Positions 46,883 through 55,788 of a DNA stretch of 55,788 nt are shown here, piece by piece. A program made the translations under genes and the position numbers. This DNA is from Jeotgalibacillus terrae (GTDB lineage Bacteria; Bacillota; Bacilli; Bacillales; Jeotgalibacillaceae), in contig NZ_JAFBDK010000021.1 of assembly GCF_016908195.1 (NCBI RefSeq), forward strand, positions 1 through 55,788, written 5' to 3'. Under the pieces are notes generated by a model that was not told the origin of the DNA, did not search any database, and saw only the letters and a list, made by a program, of their open reading frames with translations. Position 1 is the stretch's first letter; every line of letters starts with the position of its first letter.

Positions 46883-47806
46883 ATGGTACGCATTGCAAAT
46901 AATATTTCTGAATTAGTAGGTCAGACACCAATCGTTAAACTGAACCGCCTGACAGATGAAAACTCAGCAGAGGTCTATCTGAAGCTTGAGTATATGAACC
47001 CTGGCAGCAGCGTGAAAGATCGTATTGCTCTTTCAATGATTGAAGCGGCAGAACGCGATGGCAATCTGAAAGAAGGCGACACGATTATCGAACCGACAAG
47101 CGGGAACACGGGTATCGGTCTTGCCATGATTGCTGCTGCAAAAGGCTATCGCTCGGTGCTTGTGATGCCTGAGACAATGAGTATGGAAAGAAGAAACCTG
47201 CTTCGCGCTTACGGAGCAGAGCTAGTACTCACGCCGGGACCGGACGGCATGAAAGGCGCGATCAAAAAAGCAGAAGAGCTGGCAGAGGAAAAAGGATACT
47301 TTATGCCTCAGCAGTTCAAAAATGAAGCAAATCCTGAAATCCACCGCCGCACAACTGGTAAAGAAATCGTGGAACAGATGGATCAGCTTGATGCATTTGT
47401 ATCTGGTATTGGAACCGGTGGAACGATTACAGGTGCAGGTCAGGTGCTTAAAGATCACTACAAAGATGTAAAAATCTATGCAGTAGAGCCTGCGGACTCA
47501 CCAATCCTGTCAGGTGGGAACCCCGGCCCTCATAAAATCCAGGGAATCGGTGCAGGCTTTGTACCGGATATCCTGGACACAAAAATTTACGACGAAGTCA
47601 TCCAGGTGACAAATGAGCAGTCATTTGAAACAGCCAGAAGAGCAGCCCGTGAAGAAGGTATCCTCGGAGGTATTTCTTCAGGTGCAGCGATCTATGCAGC
47701 ACTTGAAGTAGCGAAGAAGATGGGTAAAGGTAAAAAAGTGCTGGCTGTGATTCCAAGTAACGGTGAACGTTACCTGAGCACTCCGCTTTATCAGTTTGAA
47801 GATTAA
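46883..47806 (+). CDS. cysK: Cysteine synthase A (O-acetylserine sulfhydrylase)
   Basis: PLP enzyme (307 aa) that makes cysteine from O-acetylserine and sulphide. The Schiff-base lysine is K45 in [14 protein letters not shown]; the substrate loop PTSGNTGIG and the phosphate-binding [12 protein letters not shown] are present. No clear CymR site was recognised in the 87-base gap upstream. A terminator follows. Confidence 0.97.
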   Translation: MVRIANNISELVGQTPIVKLNRLTDENSAEVYLKLEYMNPGSSVKDRIALSMIEAAERDGNLKEGDTIIEPTSGNTGIGLAMIAAAKGYRSVLVMPETMSMERRNLLRAYGAELVLTPGPDGMKGAIKKAEELAEEKGYFMPQQFKNEANPEIHRRTTGKEIVEQMDQLDAFVSGIGTGGTITGAGQVLKDHYKDVKIYAVEPADSPILSGGNPGPHKIQGIGAGFVPDILDTKIYDEVIQVTNEQSFETARRAAREEGILGGISSGAAIYAALEVAKKMGKGKKVLAVIPSNGERYLSTPLYQFED

Positions 47807-47813
47807 TTTTTGG

Positions 47814-47840
47814 GCAGTCTCCTGACGGGGGCTGCTTTTT
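47814..47840 (+). terminator. cysK terminator
   Basis: GCAGTCTCC pairs with GGGGGCTGC (with G-T pairs), followed by TTTTT. Confidence 0.82.
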
Positions 47841-47855
47841 GTTTGTGCGTGGGTG

Positions 47856-47980
47856 GTTCAGGAGATTACAACTGGTGTACCGTAAATAACGGTGGATGTT
47901 CCGGACATATTGCAGGAGGTTCATGAAATAACCACAGCTGTTCAGAAGATTTCGGCGCCGTTCCATGAAATCAGGTATAA
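47856..47980. repeat. Degenerate tandem array, 21-bp period (array 5)
   Basis: GTTC (once GTAC) recurs at 47856, 47877, 47898, 47919, 47940 and 47960, with steps 21, 21, 21, 21 and 20. Several units continue as TTCATGAAATAAC, TTCAGGAGATTAC or TTCCATGAAATCA. It lies between the convergent cysK and murB genes. Confidence 0.78.
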
Positions 47981-48026
47981 TGAACTATTCTCGTTAACAG
48001 CCCTCCGATTCACCTCTTACGCAAAC

Positions 48027-48065
48027 AAAAAACCGGAACCCGCCCCCAAAAGGATAAATTCCGGT
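48027..48065 (-). terminator. murB terminator
   Basis: Minus strand: ACCGGAA pairs with TTCCGGT across a 20-base loop, followed by six T. It starts eight bases after the murB stop codon. Confidence 0.8.
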
Positions 48066-48072
48066 CTTCGCA

Positions 48073-48933
48073 TTAAGCCCGCCCGATCACACGGACTTCT
48101 TTCTCCAAATCAACGCCAAACTTCTCTTTAACTGTTTTTTGCACGTGCTGCACAAGGTTCAGGTAATCTTTTGCTGTTGCATCGCCTTTATTGACGATAA
48201 ATCCGGCATGCTTCAGTGACACCTGGGCACCCCCGATTTGAACACCCTGCAGGTTTGAGTCCTGAATCAGTTTTCCGGCAAAGTGGCCCGGTGGTCTTTT
48301 GAATACACTGCCGCATGATGGGTATTCAAGCGGCTGCTTAGACTCCCTCAGGTAAGTGAGTTCATCCATTTTTGCCTTGATGACGTGCTGCTCACCCTCT
48401 TCAAGGGCGAATTCTGCTTCAAGGACGATCCAGTTTTTATCCGGGATTGCACTTGTGCGGTAATCAAACGCCATTTCTTCAGCAGGCAGTCTTTTCACTT
48501 CGCCTTCAGGTGTGAGAACGGTGACGTGTGTACAGACGTCTTTGATTTCGCCGCCGTACGCACCGGCATTCATATAGACTGCGCCGCCCACGCTTCCCGG
48601 GATTCCGCATGCGAATTCGAGTCCGCTGAGCGAGTGGTCATGTGCGGTTCTTGATACGTCGATGATTGGGGCACCTGCTTCTACTGTAATCAGCTGATGC
48701 TCAATCGTCATATTCGTCAGTGACGTGGTTAAAATGACAAGCCCTTCAATGCCGCCGTCCTGGATCAATACGTTTGATCCGTTACCGAGCACCATCCATG
48801 GCAGGTTATTCTTTTTTGCAAAGGTAACGGCTTTCGTCAATTCTTCAATTGACTCAGGAATCGCAAGGTAATCTGCATTTCCGCCGATTTTTGTATACGT
48901 ATAATCTTTCAAAGGTACATTCTTTTGAATCAT
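48073..48933 (-). CDS. murB: UDP-N-acetylenolpyruvoylglucosamine reductase
   Basis: FAD-dependent reductase that makes UDP-MurNAc (286 aa). FAD-binding segments LGNGSNVLI and GIPGSVGGAVYMNAGAYGG and the catalytic-serine segment PSCGSVFKRP are visible; the length fits the type II enzymes without the extra tyrosine loop. AGGAGGC precedes the ATG on the minus strand. In B. subtilis murB is in the spoVE-murG region, so its place between cysK and pabB is a lineage difference; it may be a second copy. A TATACT at 48971-48966 could be its -10. Confidence 0.95.
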   Translation of the reverse strand: MIQKNVPLKDYTYTKIGGNADYLAIPESIEELTKAVTFAKKNNLPWMVLGNGSNVLIQDGGIEGLVILTTSLTNMTIEHQLITVEAGAPIIDVSRTAHDHSLSGLEFACGIPGSVGGAVYMNAGAYGGEIKDVCTHVTVLTPEGEVKRLPAEEMAFDYRTSAIPDKNWIVLEAEFALEEGEQHVIKAKMDELTYLRESKQPLEYPSCGSVFKRPPGHFAGKLIQDSNLQGVQIGGAQVSLKHAGFIVNKGDATAKDYLNLVQHVQKTVKEKFGVDLEKEVRVIGRA

Positions 48934-49010
48934 ATTGTGCCTCCTGTGTGTTTCTGCTTTCTGTAAGTATAGTCACAGTTTGCAAGGGACGTTCGTCATT
49001 TACATACAAA

Positions 49011-49122
49011 AGCTCCTCCTCCAGAAAAGAGCCTGGCAAAAGGAGCTGCTTTAATGAATAAAGTATATGGAAATTCAGCGTAAACGTCAATTTTTTATCA
49101 GATGTCCCTGTACCACCTGATG
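49011..49122. other. Two hairpins between divergent murB and pabB
   Basis: AGCTCCT (49011-49017) and AGGAGCT (49041-49047) enclose an inner CCAG/CTGG stem; a second stem, ATCAGATG with CACCTGAT (one mismatch), lies near 49098-49122. Either strand could use them, as part of a leader or as protein-binding sites. Confidence 0.4.
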
Positions 49123-49174
49123 AATTGTTTCGTGTATGATTGAGGAAGAGTCTGCTTACTGGGAGTGAAACTTC

Positions 49175-50581
49175 TTGAGTTCATACACAATTACTTATCA
49201 AACCACAAAAACAACGTTAGATACGTTTTATTATACAGCTCAGAAAATGGCTGAGCATGAAGAACGCCATCTGTTTTTAGAAAGTGGCAGAGGCGGCCGG
49301 TACAGTATTGCCGGTATTAAACCGTTTGCCTGGGCGAGCGGGAAAGAGAAGCGCCTGACTGTTGTCGAAAATGGTGAAGAAACAGTGTTCGAGGGGGACG
49401 TACTGAAAAGTCTGCTTGACTGGATGGCGCCTTACCGCACCGAACCGAATCCTGAGCTGCCGGATTTTCAGGGAGGGGCAATCGGTTATATCAGCTATGA
49501 TTATGTCCGCTCGATTGAAAAGCTGCCTGAGTCAGCAGTGGATGACCTCGGCTTACCTGATGTCTGCTTTTTAATTTTTGATGAGTGGATGGTATTTGAC
49601 CACCATACAGATACGCTCTACTTTATGATTCTTCATCATTATGAGGAGCCGGCTGATGCAAAGCTTGAGCAGCTGATCAATCAGTGGAAGGAATCGTTCA
49701 CGCAGGAAGCGCCTGAACGTAGTATGCCGGTTAACCCATCTGATGACATGACAGTGTCAATGGAGGAAGCCTCGTTTTGTGAGGCGGCGGAAGCGATTCG
49801 CACGTATATCGCACAGGGTGACGTCTTTCAGGTGAATCTGTCTGTGCGGCAATCCAAGGCGCTTGCTGTAAAAGCTTCAGAGGTATATGAGGAAGTGCGA
49901 AAGCTGAATCCTTCCCCTTATATGTCTTACCTGCATTTACCTGATATGCAGATTGCGTCTGCATCGCCGGAGCTTTTGGTGAAAAAAGCTGGAACAGAGC
50001 TCAGCACACGGCCGATTGCCGGGACACGCTCGCGCGGGAAGACTTCTGAAGAAGATCAGTCGCTTGCCAATGAATTAATTCATAACGAAAAAGAACGCGC
50101 TGAACATGTGATGCTTGTAGACCTTGAACGTAATGACCTGGGCAGAGTGAGTCAATATGGCAGTGTTGAGGTCAATGAATTCATGGTGATCGAAAAGTAC
50201 TCACACGTGATGCATATCGTATCCAACGTCCGCGGTACGCTTGATGAAAAGTACGATGAAGCGGACGTGATCAGAGCGGTATTTCCGGGAGGCACGATCA
50301 CAGGAGCACCGAAAGTCCGCACCATGGAGATCATTGAAGAACTAGAACCGGTCAGAAGAGGGCTGTATACAGGCTCAATCGGCTGGATTGGCTTTAATGG
50401 GGACCTCGAATTGAATATCGTGATCCGTACGATGCTTGTCAAAGGTGGACAGGCCCACGTCCAGGCAGGTGCCGGCGTCGTGATTGATTCCCACCCGAAT
50501 AGAGAGTATAAGGAATCGCTGAAAAAAGCGCGTGCGCTCTGGCAGGCGAAAGATCAGGCGGAAGGAGTGACCACGCAGTGA
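49175..50581 (+). CDS. pabB: Aminodeoxychorismate synthase component I
   Basis: Chorismate-binding subunit (468 aa) that aminates chorismate to 4-amino-4-deoxychorismate for folate. An N-terminal anthranilate-synthase-like domain (about 1-150) precedes the chorismate-utilising domain (about 195-455), with [24 protein letters not shown] and [13 protein letters not shown]. Start TTG 49175 follows GGGAGTG. It overlaps pabA by four bases (GTGA). It is the first gene of the folate operon. Confidence 0.96.
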   Translation: MSSYTITYQTTKTTLDTFYYTAQKMAEHEERHLFLESGRGGRYSIAGIKPFAWASGKEKRLTVVENGEETVFEGDVLKSLLDWMAPYRTEPNPELPDFQGGAIGYISYDYVRSIEKLPESAVDDLGLPDVCFLIFDEWMVFDHHTDTLYFMILHHYEEPADAKLEQLINQWKESFTQEAPERSMPVNPSDDMTVSMEEASFCEAAEAIRTYIAQGDVFQVNLSVRQSKALAVKASEVYEEVRKLNPSPYMSYLHLPDMQIASASPELLVKKAGTELSTRPIAGTRSRGKTSEEDQSLANELIHNEKERAEHVMLVDLERNDLGRVSQYGSVEVNEFMVIEKYSHVMHIVSNVRGTLDEKYDEADVIRAVFPGGTITGAPKVRTMEIIEELEPVRRGLYTGSIGWIGFNGDLELNIVIRTMLVKGGQAHVQAGAGVVIDSHPNREYKESLKKARALWQAKDQAEGVTTQ

Positions 50582-51168
50582 TTTTGATGATTGATAACTA
50601 TGATTCATTTACGTATAACCTCGTTCAGTTTTTAGGCGAGCTTGGTGAGGAGCTCGTTGTAAAGCGTAACGATGAAATTACCATTGATGAAATTACACAG
50701 ATGAACCCCGACTTTCTGATGATCTCACCCGGGCCGTGCAGTCCGGATGAAGCGGGTATCAGCCTTGAAGCGATCCGCGCATTTGCCGGGAGGATTCCGA
50801 TCTTTGGCGTATGTCTCGGCCACCAGGCGATTGCACAGGTATTTGGCGGCAATGTTGTCCGTGCAACGCGGCTGATGCACGGAAAAACCTCAGATATATA
50901 CCATGACGGTAAAGGTGTCTATAAAGATTTGCCGATGCCGTTTACTGCAACGCGATACCATTCACTGATCGTTGAAAAGCATACGCTGCCTGATGAACTG
51001 CTCATTACGTCCTGGACAGATCAGGGCGAGATCATGGGCATCCGTCACACAGAACTCGCGGTTGAAGGAGTGCAGTTTCATCCGGAATCGATTATGACAG
51101 ACCAGGGTAAAAAGCTGCTGCAGAATTTTCTCGATGCCTACCGTGTGCGTGAGGCTGAGCGTGTATGA
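50578..51168 (+). CDS. pabA: Glutamine amidotransferase subunit PabA (shared with anthranilate synthase)
   Basis: Class I amidotransferase (196 aa) that supplies ammonia to PabB; in B. subtilis it also serves TrpE because trpG is missing from the trp operon. The catalytic triad is C79, H168 and E170. Start GTG 50578 overlaps the pabB stop. It overlaps pabC by four bases. Confidence 0.97.
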   Translation: MILMIDNYDSFTYNLVQFLGELGEELVVKRNDEITIDEITQMNPDFLMISPGPCSPDEAGISLEAIRAFAGRIPIFGVCLGHQAIAQVFGGNVVRATRLMHGKTSDIYHDGKGVYKDLPMPFTATRYHSLIVEKHTLPDELLITSWTDQGEIMGIRHTELAVEGVQFHPESIMTDQGKKLLQNFLDAYRVREAERV

Positions 51169-52007
51169 AGCTCTGGCTGGATGGACAGGTCATAGAGGAA
51201 GCGGATGCGCGTATATCTCCGTTTGATCACGGCTTTTTATATGGAATGGGCGTTTTCGAGTCATTTCGAACATATGATGGTTTTCCGTTTTTAATTGGGG
51301 ATCATATAAAGAGGCTGCAGTTTGCGCTGGATGAAATGAATATAGAGACTGAACTGAGCGTTCAGTACGTGAAGCGAATAATAGAGGAACTGAGAATGGC
51401 CAACGGTGGGGAGGACGGATACTTCCGTCTGAATGTGTCTGCCGGTGAGCGGGGAATCGGGCTTGACCCGTCTCCTTATACGCGGCCAATGTTAATGCTG
51501 TTACAAAAGACGCTTACAGCACATCCGTCAGAACGCCATGCGCAGTGGCTCAAGCTGCCGCGCAACTCACCGGAAACGGCTGTCAGATTGAAGTCACATC
51601 ATTATTTTAATAACCTTGCTGCAAGAAGAGAAGTACCTGATGCGAAAACAGAAGGGATTTTTCTGACGACTGACGGCGTGATTTCTGAAGGACTTGCCTC
51701 TAATGTGTACTGGGTAAAAGACGGCACGCTTTATACGCCGGACGAAACGACTGGTATGCTTGCTGGCGTTACACGAAAAATGGTGCTCGCACTTGCGCGT
51801 ACTGAAGGCATTCCGGTTCGGGAAGGGCGTTTCACGCAGGCAGATGCTGAAGGTGCAAGTGAATGGTTCGTGTCTAACTCCATTCAGGAAATCGTGCCGA
51901 TCACACAGTTTGAAGAGCGAGTGTTTCCTGACAGCGGTCCTGTATTCAGCAGGTTACAGCATTTATATAAAAAAAAGACCAGGCTGCCCGTAGAATCAGT
52001 TGAATGA
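51165..52007 (+). CDS. pabC: Aminodeoxychorismate lyase
   Basis: Fold-type IV PLP enzyme (280 aa) that releases p-aminobenzoate and pyruvate. It resembles branched-chain and D-amino acid transaminases. [15 protein letters not shown] lies near residue 22, the probable Schiff-base lysine is K143 in RLKSHHY, and the cofactor-phosphate segment [10 protein letters not shown] follows. Start ATG overlaps pabA. Confidence 0.93.
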   Translation: MKLWLDGQVIEEADARISPFDHGFLYGMGVFESFRTYDGFPFLIGDHIKRLQFALDEMNIETELSVQYVKRIIEELRMANGGEDGYFRLNVSAGERGIGLDPSPYTRPMLMLLQKTLTAHPSERHAQWLKLPRNSPETAVRLKSHHYFNNLAARREVPDAKTEGIFLTTDGVISEGLASNVYWVKDGTLYTPDETTGMLAGVTRKMVLALARTEGIPVREGRFTQADAEGASEWFVSNSIQEIVPITQFEERVFPDSGPVFSRLQHLYKKKTRLPVESVE

Positions 52008-52018
52008 GGTGAAAGAAC

Positions 52019-52831
52019 ATGAAAGCTGGCGCATATACGCTGGATTTTAAGAAGAAAACATATGTCATGGGTATTTTAAATGCCACGCCGGATTCATTTT
52101 CGGATGGCGGGAAGTTCAATACTACTGAAGCGGCGGTTGCGCGTGCAAAGCAAATGGCTGCTGAAGGTGCTGACATCATTGATATCGGTGGGGAATCAAC
52201 GAGACCGGGCTATACACCTGTATCCATAGAGGAAGAAATCGAGCGGGTCGTGCCGGTGATTGAAGCGGTTAAACGCGAAGTAGACCTGCCAATTTCAATT
52301 GACACCTTCAAAGCGCAGACGGCTGAAGCTGCTGTCAAAGCAGGTGCAGATATCATTAATGATATCTGGGGCGCTACATACGACCCGAAAATCGCTGAAG
52401 TTGCTGCGCAGCACAACGTTCCGATTATTTTGATGCATAACCGGGAAAAGCGTGATTATAAGCATTTTCTATCTGATGTCGTGAGTGACCTTGAGCAAAG
52501 TATCACAATCGCCCGGGATGCAGGCGTCAGAAAAGAGCAGATCGTGCTTGATCCGGGTGTGGGGTTTGCAAAAACATTTGAACAAAACGTTGAAGTTACA
52601 AGGCATGTGGACCGTATTGTTGAAATGGGGTACCCTGTGCTGCTGGGCACCTCAAGAAAATCGATGATCGGCAATATCCTTGGCCTGCCTGCAGATGAGC
52701 GGACAGAAGGAACCGGTGCAACTGTATGCTACGGTATACAAAAAGGCTGTCATATTGTCCGTGTTCATGACGTGAAAGAAATTGTCCGCATGAGTCGTGT
52801 AATGGATACGTTAATCGGAAAGGGTGAATGA
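52019..52831 (+). CDS. folP: Dihydropteroate synthase
   Basis: Joins p-aminobenzoate to dihydropterin pyrophosphate; target of sulphonamides (270 aa; sul in B. subtilis). Signatures MGILNATPDSFSDGG and DIGGESTRPGYTPVS, the pterin-site DIINDIWG and the LLGTSRKSMIG segment are visible. GAGGTG lies about ten bases before the ATG. The stop is one base before folB. Confidence 0.97.
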   Translation: MKAGAYTLDFKKKTYVMGILNATPDSFSDGGKFNTTEAAVARAKQMAAEGADIIDIGGESTRPGYTPVSIEEEIERVVPVIEAVKREVDLPISIDTFKAQTAEAAVKAGADIINDIWGATYDPKIAEVAAQHNVPIILMHNREKRDYKHFLSDVVSDLEQSITIARDAGVRKEQIVLDPGVGFAKTFEQNVEVTRHVDRIVEMGYPVLLGTSRKSMIGNILGLPADERTEGTGATVCYGIQKGCHIVRVHDVKEIVRMSRVMDTLIGKGE

Positions 52832-52832
52832 C

Positions 52833-53195
52833 GTGGATAAAATTAAAGTAAATGAAATGGAGTTTTACGGCTACCATGGTGTGTTTACTGAAGAAACAAA
52901 GCTTGGCCAGCGTTTTCGCGTGAATGCAGTACTTGAACTGGATCTCTCCAAGTCTGCTGAGTCAGATAATGTGGATGACTCCATTAACTATGCAGATGTC
53001 TACAATGTGTGTAAAGAAGTCGTGGAAGGGGAGCCGCTGAAGCTTGTGGAAGCAGTAGCGGACAGAATCGCTTCACGTATGCTCAGTGAATTTGATATCC
53101 TTGACCGCATAACCATTGAAGTCGTGAAGCCTGACCCGCCTATTCCTGGGCATTATAACTCTGTTGCCATCGAATTGACCCGGAGCAGAAGCTGA
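52833..53195 (+). CDS. folB: Dihydroneopterin aldolase
   Basis: Splits dihydroneopterin to the hydroxymethyl-dihydropterin (120 aa). The catalytic region reads MEFYGYHGVFTEE, with a conserved Glu, and the C-terminal KPDPPIPGHYNSVAIE carries the substrate-binding tail. GTG 52833 has AAAGGGTG ahead of it and gives the family N-terminus MDKIKV; the GTG at 52824 is part of that site. Confidence 0.95.
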   Translation: MDKIKVNEMEFYGYHGVFTEETKLGQRFRVNAVLELDLSKSAESDNVDDSINYADVYNVCKEVVEGEPLKLVEAVADRIASRMLSEFDILDRITIEVVKPDPPIPGHYNSVAIELTRSRS

Positions 53196-53717
53196 ATGCC
53201 TACAGCATATCTCTCACTTGGCTCAAATATCGGGGATGCAAAACGTAATCTTCAGGAAGCAGTAAAGATGCTTGATGCATCTCCTTCTATAGAAGTAACG
53301 AAGGTATCCTCCATTTATGAAACAGATCCGGTCGGCTTTACAGATCAGCAGGTATTTTTAAATATAGCCGCGGAAGTGAAAACTGAGCTTTCCGCTGAAG
53401 GACTGCTGGATGAGGCGCAAGGGGTTGAGCAGTCGCTTGGCAGGGAGCGTAAAATCCACTGGGGACCGCGTACAATAGACCTTGACATTTTGCTCTATGA
53501 TACAGACAATATACAATCAGAAAGACTGACAGTTCCGCATCCATACATGCACGAACGCAGCTTCGTCCTTGTCCCGCTAAATGAAATTGCTGCAGGAGCT
53601 GTGCACCCTGTATCAGGGAAGTCAGTTCGTGAACTGCTTAGTCATACTGGCAGTGAAGGAGTACGTTTATGGAAGGAAACTGTCTATCAGGATAAACAAA
53701 GCTTCTTTATGCTATAA
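53196..53717 (+). CDS. folK: 2-amino-4-hydroxy-6-hydroxymethyldihydropteridine pyrophosphokinase
   Basis: Pyrophosphorylates the pterin for FolP (173 aa). The N-terminal LSLGSNIGD and the HPPK signature GPRTIDLDILLYD are seen, with PHPYMHERSFVLVPL. Its ATG directly follows the folB stop. A terminator comes after it, so the operon ends here; yazB and dusB, which follow in B. subtilis, are missing. Confidence 0.96.
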   Translation: MPTAYLSLGSNIGDAKRNLQEAVKMLDASPSIEVTKVSSIYETDPVGFTDQQVFLNIAAEVKTELSAEGLLDEAQGVEQSLGRERKIHWGPRTIDLDILLYDTDNIQSERLTVPHPYMHERSFVLVPLNEIAAGAVHPVSGKSVRELLSHTGSEGVRLWKETVYQDKQSFFML

Positions 53718-53719
53718 CC

Positions 53720-53749
53720 AAACTGCCGAAACCCATTGGCAGTTTTTTT
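53720..53749 (+). terminator. Folate operon terminator
   Basis: A perfect 8-bp stem AAACTGCC/GGCAGTTT followed by more T, three bases after the folK stop. Confidence 0.9.
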
Positions 53750-53863
53750 GTTGAGACGAAGCCACTACAGGAAAAAAGCCTTTAGGGGTGTACGCGCGTT
53801 ATATATTGTGTAAAATAGACAGGTATTCAAAAAGACCAGAGACAATATTTGAATCATAGATAA

Positions 53864-55375
<1,512 letters not shown>

Positions 55376-55384
55376 ATGGTTTGG

Positions 55385-55415
55385 GCCGCTGCTTTTAAGC
55401 AGCGGCTATTCTTTT
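55385..55415 (+). terminator. lysS terminator
   Basis: A perfect 8-bp stem GCCGCTGC/GCAGCGGC followed by TATTCTTTT. Confidence 0.85.
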
Positions 55416-55536
55416 AGTATGAGCATTGTGCCAGGACTGATCGCTTCCGCGGTGATCTGAAAGCTACTTACTTCAGGTGTAATGAGAGTGAATCATACAA
55501 TCTTTAAATTAATTTTACCTTTTTGATAAAAAACTA

Positions 55537-55652
55537 TTGTCACATTGTAAATGCCGTGATATATTATTATTCGTTGCCGCGATAACACACGGCAGCAACA
55601 AAAAAGAAAGCGAAAAAAGTTGTTGACATCAAGTCGGAAGACATGGTAAGAT
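55537..55652 (+). promoter_or_regulatory. Tandem promoters of the next rRNA operon
   Basis: P1: TTGTCA (55537-55542), 17-bp spacer, TATATT (55560-55565). P2: TTGACA (55623-55628), 18-bp spacer, TAAGAT (55647-55652). Tandem sigma-A promoters ahead of an rRNA leader are the rule in Bacillus, and rrn operons follow lysS in B. subtilis. Confidence 0.8.
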
Positions 55653-55788
55653 AACTGAGTCGCCAAAAACGACAAACGCTTTTAAAGAAGTACTTGAACC
55701 TTGAAAACTAAACAACCAAACGTCAACGTTTTAAGATTTTAAGTCTTTTTCGAACAAAAAAGACAATGAGCTTTTCAAACACTTTACG
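55653..55788 (+). other. rRNA operon leader (16S gene beyond the window)
   Basis: Includes CCTTGAAAACTAAACAACC, the conserved pre-16S leader element of Bacilli, and a T-rich hairpin AAGTCTTTTT...AAAAAAGAC. The 16S 5' end (GAGTTTGATCC) is not reached. Confidence 0.7.

Noticed and set aside
55416-55536. A sixth 21-bp array after the lysS terminator
   Set aside because: A few GTGA and CAGG motifs recur, but no anchor repeats at constant spacing for more than two steps.

Overview
The window is a stretch of chromosome from an endospore-forming member of the Bacillales (low-to-mid G+C Gram-positive). Gene order follows the Bacillus subtilis csfB-tmk-abrB-metS-purR-spoVG-mfd-spoIIE-ftsH-lysS region almost gene for gene, and forespore and mother-cell genes (csfB, fin, sspF, spoVT, spoVG, yabG, yabP, yabQ, spoIIE) are present. 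The deviations listed below, and the repeat families, argue against B. subtilis itself. A Bacillaceae or Caryophanaceae genus such as Jeotgalibacillus is possible, but the genus cannot be fixed from the sequence.

Layout. 1-131: 3' end of an rRNA operon (5S) and its terminator. 434-1973: accessory start, with a zinc-finger/HTH/DUF2087 regulator, the sigma-G inhibitor gene csfB and a DUF6176 gene. 2026-9200: yaaO-tmk-darA-yaaR-holB-ricT-yabA-trmN6-yazA-rsmI (nucleotides, replication, RNA processing and modification). 9449-12130: abrB (minus) divergent from metG. 12551-18084: tatD, yabE, rnmV, rsmA, yabG, veg, sspF. 18085-18859: a gene-free repeat cluster. 18860-26211: ispE, purR, ridA, spoVG, glmU, prs, ctc, pth, fin. 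26268-35763: mfd, spoVT, yabM, yabN, rqcP, yabP, yabQ, divIC, yabR. 35937-37187: DinB-like gene, a small membrane protein and two tRNA genes on the minus strand. 37382-47806: spoIIE, tilS, hpt, ftsH, coaX, hslO, yacD, cysK. 48073-48933: murB on the minus strand. 49175-53717: the folate operon pabB-pabA-pabC-folP-folB-folK. 53888-55375: lysS, followed by tandem promoters and leader of the next rRNA operon, whose 16S gene starts beyond the window.

Regulation can be read in several places: Spo0A boxes at abrB and spoIIE and, unexpectedly, a pair upstream of metG; a sigma-B promoter at ctc; and candidate sigma-G (spoVT), sigma-E (yabP), sigma-K (yabG) and sigma-H (spoVG) promoters. Compared with B. 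subtilis, xpaC-yaaN, yabS-yabT and yazB-dusB are absent from their usual slots. murB, the DUF6176 gene, the DUF2087 regulator and the DinB/membrane-protein pair are additions.

No mobile element with a transposase, prophage, CRISPR array or defence system was seen. The most unusual material is intergenic. Five degenerate tandem arrays share a 21-bp period (two helical turns) although their unit sequences differ, and each begins a short distance after an intrinsic terminator; a sixth array, with a 31-bp period, follows the 5S terminator. Two interspersed hairpin-forming repeat families (about 120-150 bp, and about 45-100 bp) lie in the same kind of gap, and one truncated copy appears to serve as the terminator of the tRNA operon.
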